Assembly (NCBI GenBank): GCA_964551735.1
Contig: CAZKEF010000062.1
Coordinates: 1-28,395, forward strand
Length of the DNA: 28,395 nt
Direction: 5' to 3'
From: DAOUAT01 sp964551735
Lineage (GTDB): Bacteria; Chloroflexota; Anaerolineae; CG2-30-64-16
The notes beneath the pieces were generated by a model, which was not told where the DNA came from, made no database searches, and was given only the letters and a program-made list of their open reading frames with translations. The translations under genes and the position numbers were made by a program. This document shows, one piece after another, positions 18,464-25,569 of the stretch; the first letter of the stretch is position 1, and every line of letters begins with the position of its first letter.

Positions 18464-19918
18464 TCACCCACACCCCGGCGCATAACTCAGCACCAGATCC
18501 TTCGCCGCCTTCACCTCGTCGAGCCGCTTGAGCGGCGTGTTGTGCGGCGCGGTCTTCAGCAGGTCGGGATCGGTCACGGCCTCTGCGGCGATCCGGATCA
18601 GCGCGTCCGCGAACGCGTCCAACGTCTCCTTGCTCTCCGTCTCGGTCGGCTCGATCATCAGCGCTTCGGGCACGATGAGCGGGAAGTAGACCGTGGGCGG
18701 GTGGAAGTCGAAGTCCATCAGCCGCTTGGCGATGTCCATGGTTCGGATGTCGGGCGCGTCCTTGAGGATGCCCTGGGCCACGAACTCGTGCATGCAGGTG
18801 CGGTCGCCGTGCGGGATGGGATAGGCGCCCCGCAGCCGGGCCTGCAGGTAGTTGGCGTTCAGCACCGCGTTCTCGCTGACCTGGCGCAGCCCCTCGGCGC
18901 CGTGCATGCGGATGTAGGTGTACGCGCGCACCAGCACGCCGAAGTTGCCCCAGAAGGTCTTGACGCGGCCGATAGTCTGCGCGGGCATCTGCCAGCGGTA
19001 CATATCCTCGTCATCCTTCACCACGATGGGGCCGGGCAGGTAGTCGGCCAGGTGCGCGGCCACGCCGACCGCACCGGAACCGGGCCCGCCGCCGCCGTGC
19101 GGGGTCGAGAAGGTCTTGTGCAGGTTGTAGTGCATCACGTCGAAGCCGAGTTCGCCCGGTTTGGCGATGCCCAGGATCGCGTTGAAGTTGGCGCCGTCGC
19201 CGTAGACCAGACCGCCGGCCTCGTGCACCAGCCGCACCACTTCTTCCACGTTCTCGTCGAACAGGCCCAGGGTGTTGGGGTTGGTGAGCATCAAGCCCAC
19301 CAGGTTCGGGCCGTGCTTGGCGATCAGCGCCCGCAGCACCTCCAGGTCCACGTTGCCCCGCTTGTCCGACGGCACTTCGACCACCTTGAGGCCCGACATG
19401 GAGGTCGTGGCCGGGTTGGTGCCGTGCGCGGAGTCGGGCACCAGGATCACGGTGCGCCCGGTCTCCCCGCGGTCGTACAGGTACTTGCGCATCATCAGCA
19501 CGCCGGTGAGCTCGCCGTGCGCGCCCGCGGCCGGCTGCAGCGTGACCGCGGCGAAGCCGGCGATCTCGGCCAGCATCTCCTGCAGGCCATAGATTAGCCC
19601 CATCGCGCCCTGCACGTCCTCTACCGCCTGCAGCGGGTGCAGCGCGGCGAAGCCGGGGATGCGCGCCGCGGCCTCGTTCACCTTGGGGTTGTACTTCATG
19701 GTGCACGAGCCCAGCGGGTAGAAGCCGGTGTCAATGCTATGATTGAGCTGCGACAGCCGGGTGTAGTGCCGGATCACATCAATCTCCGACACTTCGGGCA
19801 TGGGCAGCTCGGCCCGCAGCGCGTCCAGGGGCAGCGGGCTTTCGGGCACGTCGCACGCGGGCAGGCTCACCGCGCGGCGGCCAGGGTGGCAGATGTCGTA
19901 GATGAGTGGCTCAGTCAT
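18464..19918 (-). CDS. gcvPB: Glycine dehydrogenase (decarboxylating) subunit 2
   Basis: A 484-aa PLP-dependent subunit of the glycine cleavage P-protein, which decarboxylates glycine and hands the aminomethyl group to lipoyl-GcvH. The PLP-binding lysine is Lys268 in HYNLHKTFSTPHGGGGPG, followed by the glycine-rich loop of the family. Other recognisable blocks are GFYPLGSCTMKYNPK, LQPAAGAHGELTG, DSAHGTNPAT and YGDGANFNAI. Length matches two-subunit P-proteins. The start at 19918 overlaps the gcvPA stop by eight bases (ATGACTGA), indicating coupling and equimolar synthesis. It is the last gene of the riboswitch-controlled operon and is followed by an intrinsic terminator. Confidence 0.97.
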   Translation of the reverse strand: MTEPLIYDICHPGRRAVSLPACDVPESPLPLDALRAELPMPEVSEIDVIRHYTRLSQLNHSIDTGFYPLGSCTMKYNPKVNEAAARIPGFAALHPLQAVEDVQGAMGLIYGLQEMLAEIAGFAAVTLQPAAGAHGELTGVLMMRKYLYDRGETGRTVILVPDSAHGTNPATTSMSGLKVVEVPSDKRGNVDLEVLRALIAKHGPNLVGLMLTNPNTLGLFDENVEEVVRLVHEAGGLVYGDGANFNAILGIAKPGELGFDVMHYNLHKTFSTPHGGGGPGSGAVGVAAHLADYLPGPIVVKDDEDMYRWQMPAQTIGRVKTFWGNFGVLVRAYTYIRMHGAEGLRQVSENAVLNANYLQARLRGAYPIPHGDRTCMHEFVAQGILKDAPDIRTMDIAKRLMDFDFHPPTVYFPLIVPEALMIEPTETESKETLDAFADALIRIAAEAVTDPDLLKTAPHNTPLKRLDEVKAAKDLVLSYAPGCG

Positions 19919-21311
19919 CGGCCACCTCCTCGGTCCACAGGGATAGCTCGTCGGCGTCCATACCCGCGATGTCGCCCAACGCCTCGGCCAGCGCCTCGAT
20001 CTCGGCGCGGCTGTTCATCTCGGTGACGCACAGCAGCATGTGATCCTGGAGGGCAGGATAGTCCTTGCCCAGGTCATAGCCGCCCACGATGCCATATTCG
20101 TCCAGCAAGATCCGGTTGGTGAGGGCCACCGGCTGCGGGCAGCGCACCACGAACTCCTTGAAGAACGGGCCACTCGAGCCGACGTCGTAGCCATCCAGCG
20201 CGGCAATCAACTGCGCGGCGTAATGCGCCTTGTGATAGCTCAGCTCGGCCACGGTCTTGAGGCCGTACTTGCCCATGGTCGCCATGTAGATCGCGGCCGC
20301 CAGCGCGTTCAGTGCCTGGTTGGAGCAGATGTTCGACGAGGCCTTGTCGCGACGGATGTGCTGCTCGCGCGTGCTGAGGGTCAGCACGAAGCCGCGGCGG
20401 CCCTCGGTGTCCACCGTCTGCCCCGCGATGCGGCCGGCCGACTTGCGCACATCGCCCAACTTCATGGCGAAGAAGCCCAGGTACGGCCCGCCGAAGCTCA
20501 GCGCGTTGCCCATGGGCTGGCCCTCACCGGTGACGATGTCGGCGCCGTACTCGCCCGGCGGCACGAACAGGCCCAGGCTGATGGGATCCACAGAGACGAC
20601 GAACAGCGCGCCGGCCGCGTGCGCGGCATCGGCCAGCGCCCGCATCTCGGCCGGGGTGTAGAGCCGGCCCAGGAAGTCGGGGTTCTGCACGATGATGCAG
20701 GCGGTCTCTTTGTCCACCAGGCCGGCCAGCGCGGCCAGATCACCCAGGGGCGCGTCCTCGCCCGTCGCCTCGACGCACATGCCCTGGATGTAGGTGTGGA
20801 CCACCTCGCGGTACTCCGGGTGCAGCGTGGAGCTCAGCAGCACCTTGCAGCGCTTGCCCCGGCTCACCTGCAGCGCCATGATCACCGCCTCGGCTACTGC
20901 GGTGCCGCCGTCGTAGTGCGAGATGTTGGCGACTTCCATGCCGGTCAGGGCACAGATCATGGACTGGTACTCGAAGTGCGCCTGCAGGGTGCCCTGGCTG
21001 ATCTCGGGCTGATAGGGGGTGTAGGCGGTGTAGAACTCGCCGCGGCGGATCAAGGAATCCACCAGGCTGGGCACAAAATGGTTATATGCGCCCGCGCCCA
21101 GGAAGCAGCTCACGTGGGTCAGAGCCTCGTTCTCGTCGGCCAGGGCATTCAGTTCGCTGAGCACTTCCATCTCGGACAGCGCCGGCGGCAGCGCCAGCTC
21201 CGGAAAGCGGAACTTCTCCGGCACATCGTGGAACAGGTCTGCCACCGACGCCAGGCCGACCGTCGCCAGCATCTCGGCGCGATCGGCGTCGGTGTTGGGG
21301 ATATAGTTCAT
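19911..21311 (-). CDS. gcvPA: Glycine dehydrogenase (decarboxylating) subunit 1
   Basis: A 466-aa N-terminal-half subunit of the split glycine cleavage P-protein; it pairs with GcvPB to form the active decarboxylase and has no PLP lysine of its own. Family blocks include MNYIPNTDADRAEMLATVG at the start, FLGAGAYNHFVPS, FYTAYTPYQPEISQGTLQ, NISHYDGGTAVAEA, GEGQPMGNALSFGGPYLG and REQHIRRDKASSNICSNQAL. Length and order are typical. Its ATG at 21311 overlaps the gcvH stop by one base (TAATG), and its own stop overlaps gcvPB, so all three genes are translationally linked. Confidence 0.97.
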   Translation of the reverse strand: MNYIPNTDADRAEMLATVGLASVADLFHDVPEKFRFPELALPPALSEMEVLSELNALADENEALTHVSCFLGAGAYNHFVPSLVDSLIRRGEFYTAYTPYQPEISQGTLQAHFEYQSMICALTGMEVANISHYDGGTAVAEAVIMALQVSRGKRCKVLLSSTLHPEYREVVHTYIQGMCVEATGEDAPLGDLAALAGLVDKETACIIVQNPDFLGRLYTPAEMRALADAAHAAGALFVVSVDPISLGLFVPPGEYGADIVTGEGQPMGNALSFGGPYLGFFAMKLGDVRKSAGRIAGQTVDTEGRRGFVLTLSTREQHIRRDKASSNICSNQALNALAAAIYMATMGKYGLKTVAELSYHKAHYAAQLIAALDGYDVGSSGPFFKEFVVRCPQPVALTNRILLDEYGIVGGYDLGKDYPALQDHMLLCVTEMNSRAEIEALAEALGDIAGMDADELSLWTEEVADD

Positions 21312-21718
21312 TAATGCCCGCCCTTCTCTTCCTCTTCCTGGACATAGGCCTCGTAAGTCGCCACATCCATCAGGTCAGCCAGCTCGCCCAGGTCGCTCGG
21401 CGTCACTTTAACCAGCCAAGCCTTGCCATAGGGGTCTTCGTTCACCCATTCCGGATTGTCCTCCAGGGCCGTGTTGACCTCGACTACCTCACCGCTCATG
21501 GGTGCGTACGCATCCTCGGCGGCCTTCACTGACTCGACAGTGCCCATGCTCTCGCCCTTGGTGACCGTGTCGCCCACCTCCGGCAGCTCCACATAGACGA
21601 TATCCGACAACAGATGCTGGGCGTAGTCTGACACACCCAACACAGCGACATCGCCTTCAAGGCGGGCCCACTCGTGGCTCTTGGCATACTTCGCATTCGG
21701 GTCGAACTTGTAGGTCAT
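21311..21718 (-). CDS. gcvH: Glycine cleavage system H protein
   Basis: A 135-aa lipoyl carrier that shuttles the aminomethyl group between P-, T- and L-proteins. The lipoylated residue is Lys65 in GTVESVKAAEDAYAP, and the typical starting block (YAKSHEWARLEGDVAVLGV) and DIVYVELPEVGD strand are present. AGGAGAG precedes the ATG. The C-terminus ends in a short acidic tail (VQEEEEKGGH). It is the first gene after the tandem glycine riboswitch and its terminator. The T-protein gene (gcvT) is not next to it or elsewhere in the window, so it must be encoded elsewhere if the pathway is complete. Confidence 0.97.
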   Translation of the reverse strand: MTYKFDPNAKYAKSHEWARLEGDVAVLGVSDYAQHLLSDIVYVELPEVGDTVTKGESMGTVESVKAAEDAYAPMSGEVVEVNTALEDNPEWVNEDPYGKAWLVKVTPSDLGELADLMDVATYEAYVQEEEEKGGH

Positions 21719-21730
21719 GGTTTCTCTCCT

Positions 21731-21834
21731 GGTGTGTTGGTAGATTGGTAAACTGGTAAGATTGGTAGATTGGTGAGCCAGTGTGTTCCTGGCCGGTCTG
21801 TGACCCCCTTGAGCCTGAAAACTGGTAGTTGGTC
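21731..21834. repeat. Degenerate TTGGTAGA simple-word repeat in the gcv leader
   Basis: The 119-base stretch between the riboswitch terminator and gcvH carries repeats of (T/C)TGGTA(G/A)A: TTGGTAGATTGGTAAACTGG, then ATTGGTAGATTGGT (21737-21774), and an isolated ACTGGTAGTTGG near 21821-21832. It is low-complexity and not coding. It would be transcribed into the 5' leader whenever the riboswitch is ON. Confidence 0.6.
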
Positions 21835-21837
21835 AAC

Positions 21838-21877
21838 AAAAAACGGGCATCGCGGACAAAGGTTGTCCGGATCCCGT
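21838..21877 (-). terminator. Riboswitch-controlled intrinsic terminator
   Basis: On the minus strand ACGGG...CGGACAA (21877-21863) pairs with TTGTCCG...CCCGT (21859-21843) as two stacked stems with a small internal bulge, followed by a run of six T (21838-21843). It begins immediately after the last conserved element of the second glycine aptamer, so it is the expression platform of the switch. Glycine binding would be expected to relieve termination, as in other ON-type glycine switches. Confidence 0.85.
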
Positions 21878-22125
21878 CTCTGTCTGGCAACCTGAGAGAT
21901 TACCCACCCGGCCTGCTCCTGCGGCAAAAGGGGGTTTGCCCCGTCGGTGTTCACGGTGGGCGGAGAAACCTGGTTTGTCTGCCCACGGCGAAACTTTCCA
22001 GAGTGCTGTCCCAGCGCGATGTGGTGACCTGAGAGATTGCTCGCCGGTCCCGGCGGCCGGTCGAGGTGCCCCTTCGGCGATCCGGCTCCTCCATGGAGCG
22101 GATGCTCTCTCACGCTGCTCATCCA
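21878..22125 (-). ncRNA. Tandem glycine riboswitch (two aptamers)
   Basis: Two copies of the glycine aptamer consensus are readable on the minus strand. Aptamer 1 (about 22113-21998) has GTGAGAGAGC, CCGAAGGGGCA (22077-22067), CTCTCAGG (22035-22028) and GGGACAG. Aptamer 2 (about 21997-21878) has CCGACGGGGCAAA (21947-21935), CTCTCAGG (21898-21891) and GACAGAG. Paired aptamers, an intrinsic terminator directly downstream and gcvH as the first gene fit the standard glycine-inducible arrangement. Boundaries are approximate. Aptamer 2 departs by one base from the usual CCGAAGGGGC word. Confidence 0.93.
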
Positions 22126-22154
22126 GCGGCTATCAGCTTGATTACAGGCGGGAG

Positions 22155-22182
22155 TTTATCACAGGTACAGCCAAACTGTCAA
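22155..22182 (-). promoter_or_regulatory. Promoter of the gcv riboswitch-operon
   Basis: On the minus strand a perfect TTGACA (22177-22182) is followed after 16 bases by GATAAA (22155-22160). Transcription would begin near 22148, about 35 bases before the first conserved aptamer element. It is back-to-back with the plus-strand promoter at 22197-22226. Confidence 0.75.
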
Positions 22183-22196
22183 TGACGCCGCGCAGG

Positions 22197-22226
22197 TTCA
22201 ACGATCACCGGTTCGTATGGTATAAT
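22197..22226 (+). promoter_or_regulatory. Extended -10 promoter for the 22280 gene pair
   Basis: TGGTATAAT (22218-22226) gives a consensus -10 with an upstream TG extension; the -35 is weak (TTCAAC, 22197-22202, 18-base spacer). It lies 54 bases upstream of the ATG at 22280 and is divergent from the gcv promoter. Confidence 0.65.
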
Positions 22227-22279
22227 CCAGGTCCAGACAAAATGCCTGACCCAGTGACGCCCACCCGAAGGAGGAGAGA

Positions 22280-22471
22280 ATGCTGATCCCGCTCATCATA
22301 CTTACTGCGTTGGGCTTCGCCGTCACCATTGGCAGCGGCATCTGGTGGACAGTGTTATTTGGTTCGCTGGCGTTCTTTGTAGGCATGGAAGACAAGCTGA
22401 TCGGCGGCATCATCGCGGCGTTGGGCGTCTTCACGGTGATCCGCCTGGCTTTCATCTTCGTCAAAGCATAG
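22280..22471 (+). CDS. Small two-TM membrane protein
   Basis: A 63-aa hydrophobic protein not recognised by family. GGAGGAG ends four bases before the ATG. Nearly the whole chain is hydrophobic: helix one spans about residues 2-32 (with IWWTVLFG) and helix two about residues 40-61, separated by a short acidic turn (GMEDK). There are no Cys, His or charged residues inside the helices that would suggest catalysis. It is followed after 23 bases by the 217-aa protein, with which it probably forms a two-gene unit driven by the extended -10 promoter. Confidence 0.75.
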   Translation: MLIPLIILTALGFAVTIGSGIWWTVLFGSLAFFVGMEDKLIGGIIAALGVFTVIRLAFIFVKA

Positions 22472-22494
22472 CATCGCGCACAGAGGAGACCAGT

Positions 22495-23148
22495 ATGTCG
22501 TTAGTGCCCGCTACGGGGACCGAGAGGCTCCTGTGGATCATCCTGATCGCGTTGGTGGTCGGCTATCTGGCCGGCGTTGGGCTGAACCGGCAGCGCAGCA
22601 AGGCCATCGGCACATGGATCCAGGCCGGGCTGGGCAAGCTGGGCGGCCGCGTGGCGTGGCGGTGGATCCGCTCCATGAACTCGGGAGCCGAGGTCACCGT
22701 GGCCGAGACGCGGCCGCCGTTCCGCCAGCTCCAGATCAACTACTTCCTGCTGACGCGTGAGTTCACGCCGTTGTGGATCGTCGAGTTACTGCAGCGCAAG
22801 CGCGATCTGGTGTCGCTACGCGGCGACCTGCGGACGGCGCCGGCCCAGGACGTGACCATCGTGCCGCTGCACGGCCGGCTGCGCGCGGAGTTGGACAAGG
22901 CGGCCGGGACGGTCCCGTGGCACTGGACCGAGCTGCCGCACGGCCTGGGCCTGGCCACGCGCGTCGCGCCGGACAAGGTTCTGGTCCGCCGCGTGGCGGG
23001 ATTCTTGGACGAGTACGGCGCGGCCGTCGAGCGGCTCTCACTGCGGCCTCGCAGCCCACACCTGGTGGCTTTCTTCCGACTGCAAGGCATAGAAAAGCGG
23101 CCCATGACAGAGCTGTGGGCCGCCCTGGGAAAACTACTAACCCTATAA
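22495..23148 (+). CDS. Hypothetical N-terminally anchored cytosolic protein
   Basis: A 217-aa protein of unknown family. The ATG at 22495 is supported by GAGGAG at 22483-22488; the reading frame is open further upstream but overlaps the previous gene in another frame. Residues about 10-30 form one membrane helix (LLWIILIALVVGYLAGVGL), followed by a basic stretch (NRQRSK) indicating a cytosolic remainder. The soluble part is Arg/Leu-rich with many predicted strands (EVTVAETRPPFRQLQINYFLL, DVTIVPLHGRL). No motif is recognised. It converges with the ArsA-like gene, separated by a nested inverted repeat. Confidence 0.75.
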   Translation: MSLVPATGTERLLWIILIALVVGYLAGVGLNRQRSKAIGTWIQAGLGKLGGRVAWRWIRSMNSGAEVTVAETRPPFRQLQINYFLLTREFTPLWIVELLQRKRDLVSLRGDLRTAPAQDVTIVPLHGRLRAELDKAAGTVPWHWTELPHGLGLATRVAPDKVLVRRVAGFLDEYGAAVERLSLRPRSPHLVAFFRLQGIEKRPMTELWAALGKLLTL

Positions 23149-23152
23149 GGTT

Positions 23153-23236
23153 CTGGATTCGAGCCTGTGCGAAGCCTCCTCTAGGATCAGGCGGTCTTTC
23201 GCACAACCGTGAAACCGGCTGAAGCCTCGAATCCAG
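23153..23236. terminator. Nested inverted repeat between convergent genes
   Basis: CTGGATTCGAG (23153-23163) pairs with CTCGAATCCAG (23226-23236); inside it TGTGCGAA (23166-23173) pairs with TTCGCACA (23198-23205). Both stems are exact. GAAGCCTC also occurs twice as a direct repeat (23172 and 23221). The element fills the gap between two convergent stops. It has no T-tract, so a role as bidirectional transcript end is inferred from position only. Confidence 0.55.
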
Positions 23237-23242
23237 TCCCAC

Positions 23243-24220
23243 CTACGCGAACAACTGCTCCGCCATCCGCTTCAGCATGGCAGTGCCGCGCACCTCGGTC
23301 TCATACAGCGGCAGCAGGGCACGCACCATGCCATCAAACTCCTGCCAGACCGTCTCCATGTGCTCGGCTTGCATCGCCACCCGGTTTTTGACGAAATCCG
23401 GCGCGTCCGGCCCGACGCTGGCCTTGTCAATCAGCATGTTTACGATCACGCCGCCAACTGGGATGCCGAACTCGTGGAACCAGTTGATGAAGCGCGTGAT
23501 CACCGCGATGGGCAGCGCCTCGGGCAGGGTCACGAAGAAGAACGAGGTGAGGCTGTCGTCCGTCAGCAGCACTTTCGCCCGCGCCATGCGCTCGCGCAGC
23601 TTCAGCAGGTAGTCCATCAGGGGGTCCTTCTGCTGTTTGCGCTTGCTGTAGGAAAGCAGGTCGCGCAGCGAAGCCGCCTCTTCACGGCTCTGCACCATTT
23701 TGTTGACCCACATGGAGTAGACGCTGGACATGCCGAGCAGGCGGCGGGCGTTGGCCGTCGGCGCGGTGTCGAAGACGTAGGCCTCGTATTTGTCCTCGAA
23801 CATCAGATCGATCATGTTCTCGAACATGGCCGATTCTTCAAAGGCCGGGTTCATGGTAGCCGATTCCACGAACGCGTCCGCCTGCGTCTTGATCTCGGCA
23901 AACTTGAGGAACCACTCGATCTTCTCGCGGATCTCCTTCTTGGACTTCTCGATGGTCTCCTTGGTGTCAATCTCCAGGGCCGACAGGTTGGGCACCCCGT
24001 TGACCGGCGTGACTCTGCCAAAGACGTTCTGGTCCAACATGCTGGACAGGGAGTGCACAGGGTTGGTCGAGGCCAATAGCGTCTTTTTGCCCTGGCCCGC
24101 CAGCCACAAGGCGGAGGTGCCGGCCAGCACCGTCTTCCCCACCCCGCCTTTACCGCCGAAGAAGACATACTTCAGGCGTGGGTTCGCCACAAGATAACCG
24201 CGCATCGTTTGTTCGATCAT
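23243..24220 (-). CDS. ArsA/Get3-like ATPase A (switch I Asp replaced by Asn)
   Basis: A 325-aa deviant-Walker P-loop ATPase; the ATG at 24220 follows GGAGGTGA. The P-loop GGKGGVGKT is at residues 22-30. Switch I reads STNPVHSL (Asn53 at the position of the catalytic Asp in STDPAH of Get3/ArsA). Switch II is FDTAPT (Asp151), followed by ANARRLL in place of the usual GHTLRLL. The later block LPEALPIAVITRFI...GVIVNML matches the family's PE.L...T.R and VNQL region. There are no cysteines, so neither arsenite sites nor the Get3 zinc CxxC is present. Helical inserts (~85-145, 170-225) could form a client groove. It lies 11 bases after ATPase B, its presumed dimer partner. Targeting of membrane proteins is a guess from the family. 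Confidence 0.88.
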   Translation of the reverse strand: MIEQTMRGYLVANPRLKYVFFGGKGGVGKTVLAGTSALWLAGQGKKTLLASTNPVHSLSSMLDQNVFGRVTPVNGVPNLSALEIDTKETIEKSKKEIREKIEWFLKFAEIKTQADAFVESATMNPAFEESAMFENMIDLMFEDKYEAYVFDTAPTANARRLLGMSSVYSMWVNKMVQSREEAASLRDLLSYSKRKQQKDPLMDYLLKLRERMARAKVLLTDDSLTSFFFVTLPEALPIAVITRFINWFHEFGIPVGGVIVNMLIDKASVGPDAPDFVKNRVAMQAEHMETVWQEFDGMVRALLPLYETEVRGTAMLKRMAEQLFA

Positions 24221-24231
24221 GGCTCACCTCC

Positions 24232-25212
24232 TCAGACGCTCTCGCCGAACAAGGCGGCGGCCATGCGCTCGATCATCGGCAAACCGGTGATGTCGCGCTC
24301 GAACTCGGGCACCCGAGTCAGCACCTCTTTGCCGAAGACTTCGCCGATCTTGCCCAGGTAGCCCCGCTGCATCTCCATCCGGTTGCGGAGGTAATCGGGG
24401 ATATCCTGCTGCGCCAGCTCGGCCGGGATGACTCGGTTAACGATGTAGCCGGCTAACGGCACGTCGAACTTGGCGAACAACTCGGCGGCCTTCTTGGTGT
24501 CCAGGATGATCATCTCCTCGGGTACCAGCACGAAGAAAAACGCCGTCTTCTGCTTATCGGTCAGGATGCCCGACGACGTGTTGATGCGGTGCTTGATATA
24601 TTGCAACTCCCTGAGGATCTGGTCCTCCTCGGTTTCCTTGTTCCGCTGCATCACAGCCGCGACCTTGGCGTACTCCTCCATCTCGGTCCGCAGCGCCGTG
24701 ATCTTGTCGATCCACTGATCGTAGACCGATGCCATGCTCAAATAGTACAGCGCATGGCCCAACGGCACCAGGTCGTAGATGTAATAATCGTAGCTCCCGC
24801 TGACCACGATATCCACGACCTCATCGAAGATAGCGCTCTCCTCCATCGCCGGCTCGGCCGCGGCGGCCTGGATGTAGTTCTCGATCTCCTCCGGGACCTT
24901 GTCCATGCCGTACATATCCAAGATCTTCTGGCGGATCTCGTTTTGGTACTCGCGGATGCGGTGATCTGCGTCGATCTCCTGGGCAAACAGGTTCGGCATG
25001 ATCTCGACCGGGCCCTTGCCGAAAATATCCTGCTTGAAAATATCGGACAAGCTGGCCTGCGGGTCGACCGAAAACACCAACACTTTGTAGCCCTGCTTGG
25101 CAAGCCAGTAGGCGGTCGCGGCGCTAAACGTGGTCTTGCCCAGCCCGCCCTTACCGCCGAACATGATGTAACGGCGGTCCGGGTTTTGCTCAAAGACTTT
25201 TCTCAGTGACAT
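24232..25212 (-). CDS. ArsA/Get3-like ATPase B (remodelled switch II)
   Basis: A 326-aa paralog of ATPase A. The ATG at 25212 is preferred because GGAG (25219-25222) lies six bases upstream; an ATG at 25224 would add four residues. P-loop GGKGGLGKTT is at residues 19-28. Switch I SVDPQASLSD keeps the catalytic Asp (Asp50) but lacks the AH pair. Switch II is YDLVPLGHALYYL: Asp147 and the GH are kept but TAPT is replaced. The VPEEMIILDTKKA...GYIVNRVI block matches the family. No cysteine is present. The middle (about 100-230) is helical and rich in Glu, Lys and Met. Its defects are complementary to those of ATPase A, which suggests a heterodimer. It lies 70 bases after the small protein gene. 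Confidence 0.88.
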   Translation of the reverse strand: MSLRKVFEQNPDRRYIMFGGKGGLGKTTFSAATAYWLAKQGYKVLVFSVDPQASLSDIFKQDIFGKGPVEIMPNLFAQEIDADHRIREYQNEIRQKILDMYGMDKVPEEIENYIQAAAAEPAMEESAIFDEVVDIVVSGSYDYYIYDLVPLGHALYYLSMASVYDQWIDKITALRTEMEEYAKVAAVMQRNKETEEDQILRELQYIKHRINTSSGILTDKQKTAFFFVLVPEEMIILDTKKAAELFAKFDVPLAGYIVNRVIPAELAQQDIPDYLRNRMEMQRGYLGKIGEVFGKEVLTRVPEFERDITGLPMIERMAAALFGESV

Positions 25213-25221
25213 GAGTCGCTC

Positions 25222-25290
25222 CATTTTTGGATGCTAGCTACTGGATCGAAGTAGCTTCCAGCGTCCAGTTTCTGGCTTCCAGCTACGCTA
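25222..25290. repeat. Degenerate AGCTGGAAGC-type repeat in spacer
   Basis: The spacer before ATPase B holds minus-strand words AGCTGGAAGC, CAGAAACTGG, ACGCTGGAAGC and an imperfect inverted pair GCTAGCGTAGCTGGAA/ATCCAGTAGCTAGC that also covers the last bases of the upstream small gene. This is low-complexity, non-coding, and separates otherwise closely packed genes. Confidence 0.5.
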
Positions 25291-25552
25291 GCGCGTCGGT
25301 CAGGTCTTTCTCCCGTAACATGCGGCGCTTCCAGGTGGAAATCTGCGGCACAACGTAGGGCAGCAGCCGCAAGCTGTAGTAAGGAGGCAGGATGGGGATG
25401 CCCAACAGATCACCCATGGTGATCAAAATGAACAGATGCTCCATGCTGCCGCGCGTCTTGAGGGCATAGCGGGCCATGTCATGGCCAGCCATGCCATACA
25501 ACACGCTCTTGAAGCCGTCAAGCAAACCGCGTCTCTTTTTCTCTTCGGGCAT
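25283..25552 (-). CDS. Small hydrophobic protein, paralog 1
   Basis: An 89-aa protein of no named family. GAGAGG lies eight bases before the ATG. A basic N-terminus (EEKKRRGLLDGF) leads into helix-like sequence, then the conserved block MEHLFILITMGDLLGIP, ILPPYYSLRLLPYVVP and a tail W...MLREKDLTDALA. The same block is in the neighbouring 25570-25872 gene, so the two are paralogs. The ILPPYY break could make a membrane hairpin or re-entrant segment with both ends cytosolic. Position between a thioredoxin-fold gene and two Get3-like ATPases suggests it is a client, membrane receptor or subunit for them; this is inference. Confidence 0.8.
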   Translation of the reverse strand: MPEEKKRRGLLDGFKSVLYGMAGHDMARYALKTRGSMEHLFILITMGDLLGIPILPPYYSLRLLPYVVPQISTWKRRMLREKDLTDALA

Positions 25553-25569
25553 CAGAAAACCTCTCTATA

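Noticed and set aside
18288..18485. 65-codon plus-strand ORF after the RHS gene as a possible immunity protein
   Set aside because: It reads straight through the gcv terminator hairpin and into the gcvPB 3' end, has no ribosome-binding site, and is basic and low in structure.
20040..21314. Plus-strand open frame of 424 codons opposite gcvPA
   Set aside because: Antisense shadow of a clearly identified gene; no family match and no initiation signals.
23243..25212. Arsenite efflux (ars operon) reading of the two ATPases
   Set aside because: No cysteine is present in either protein, so the As/Sb-binding Cys triad is absent, and no arsB, arsC, arsD or arsR lies nearby.
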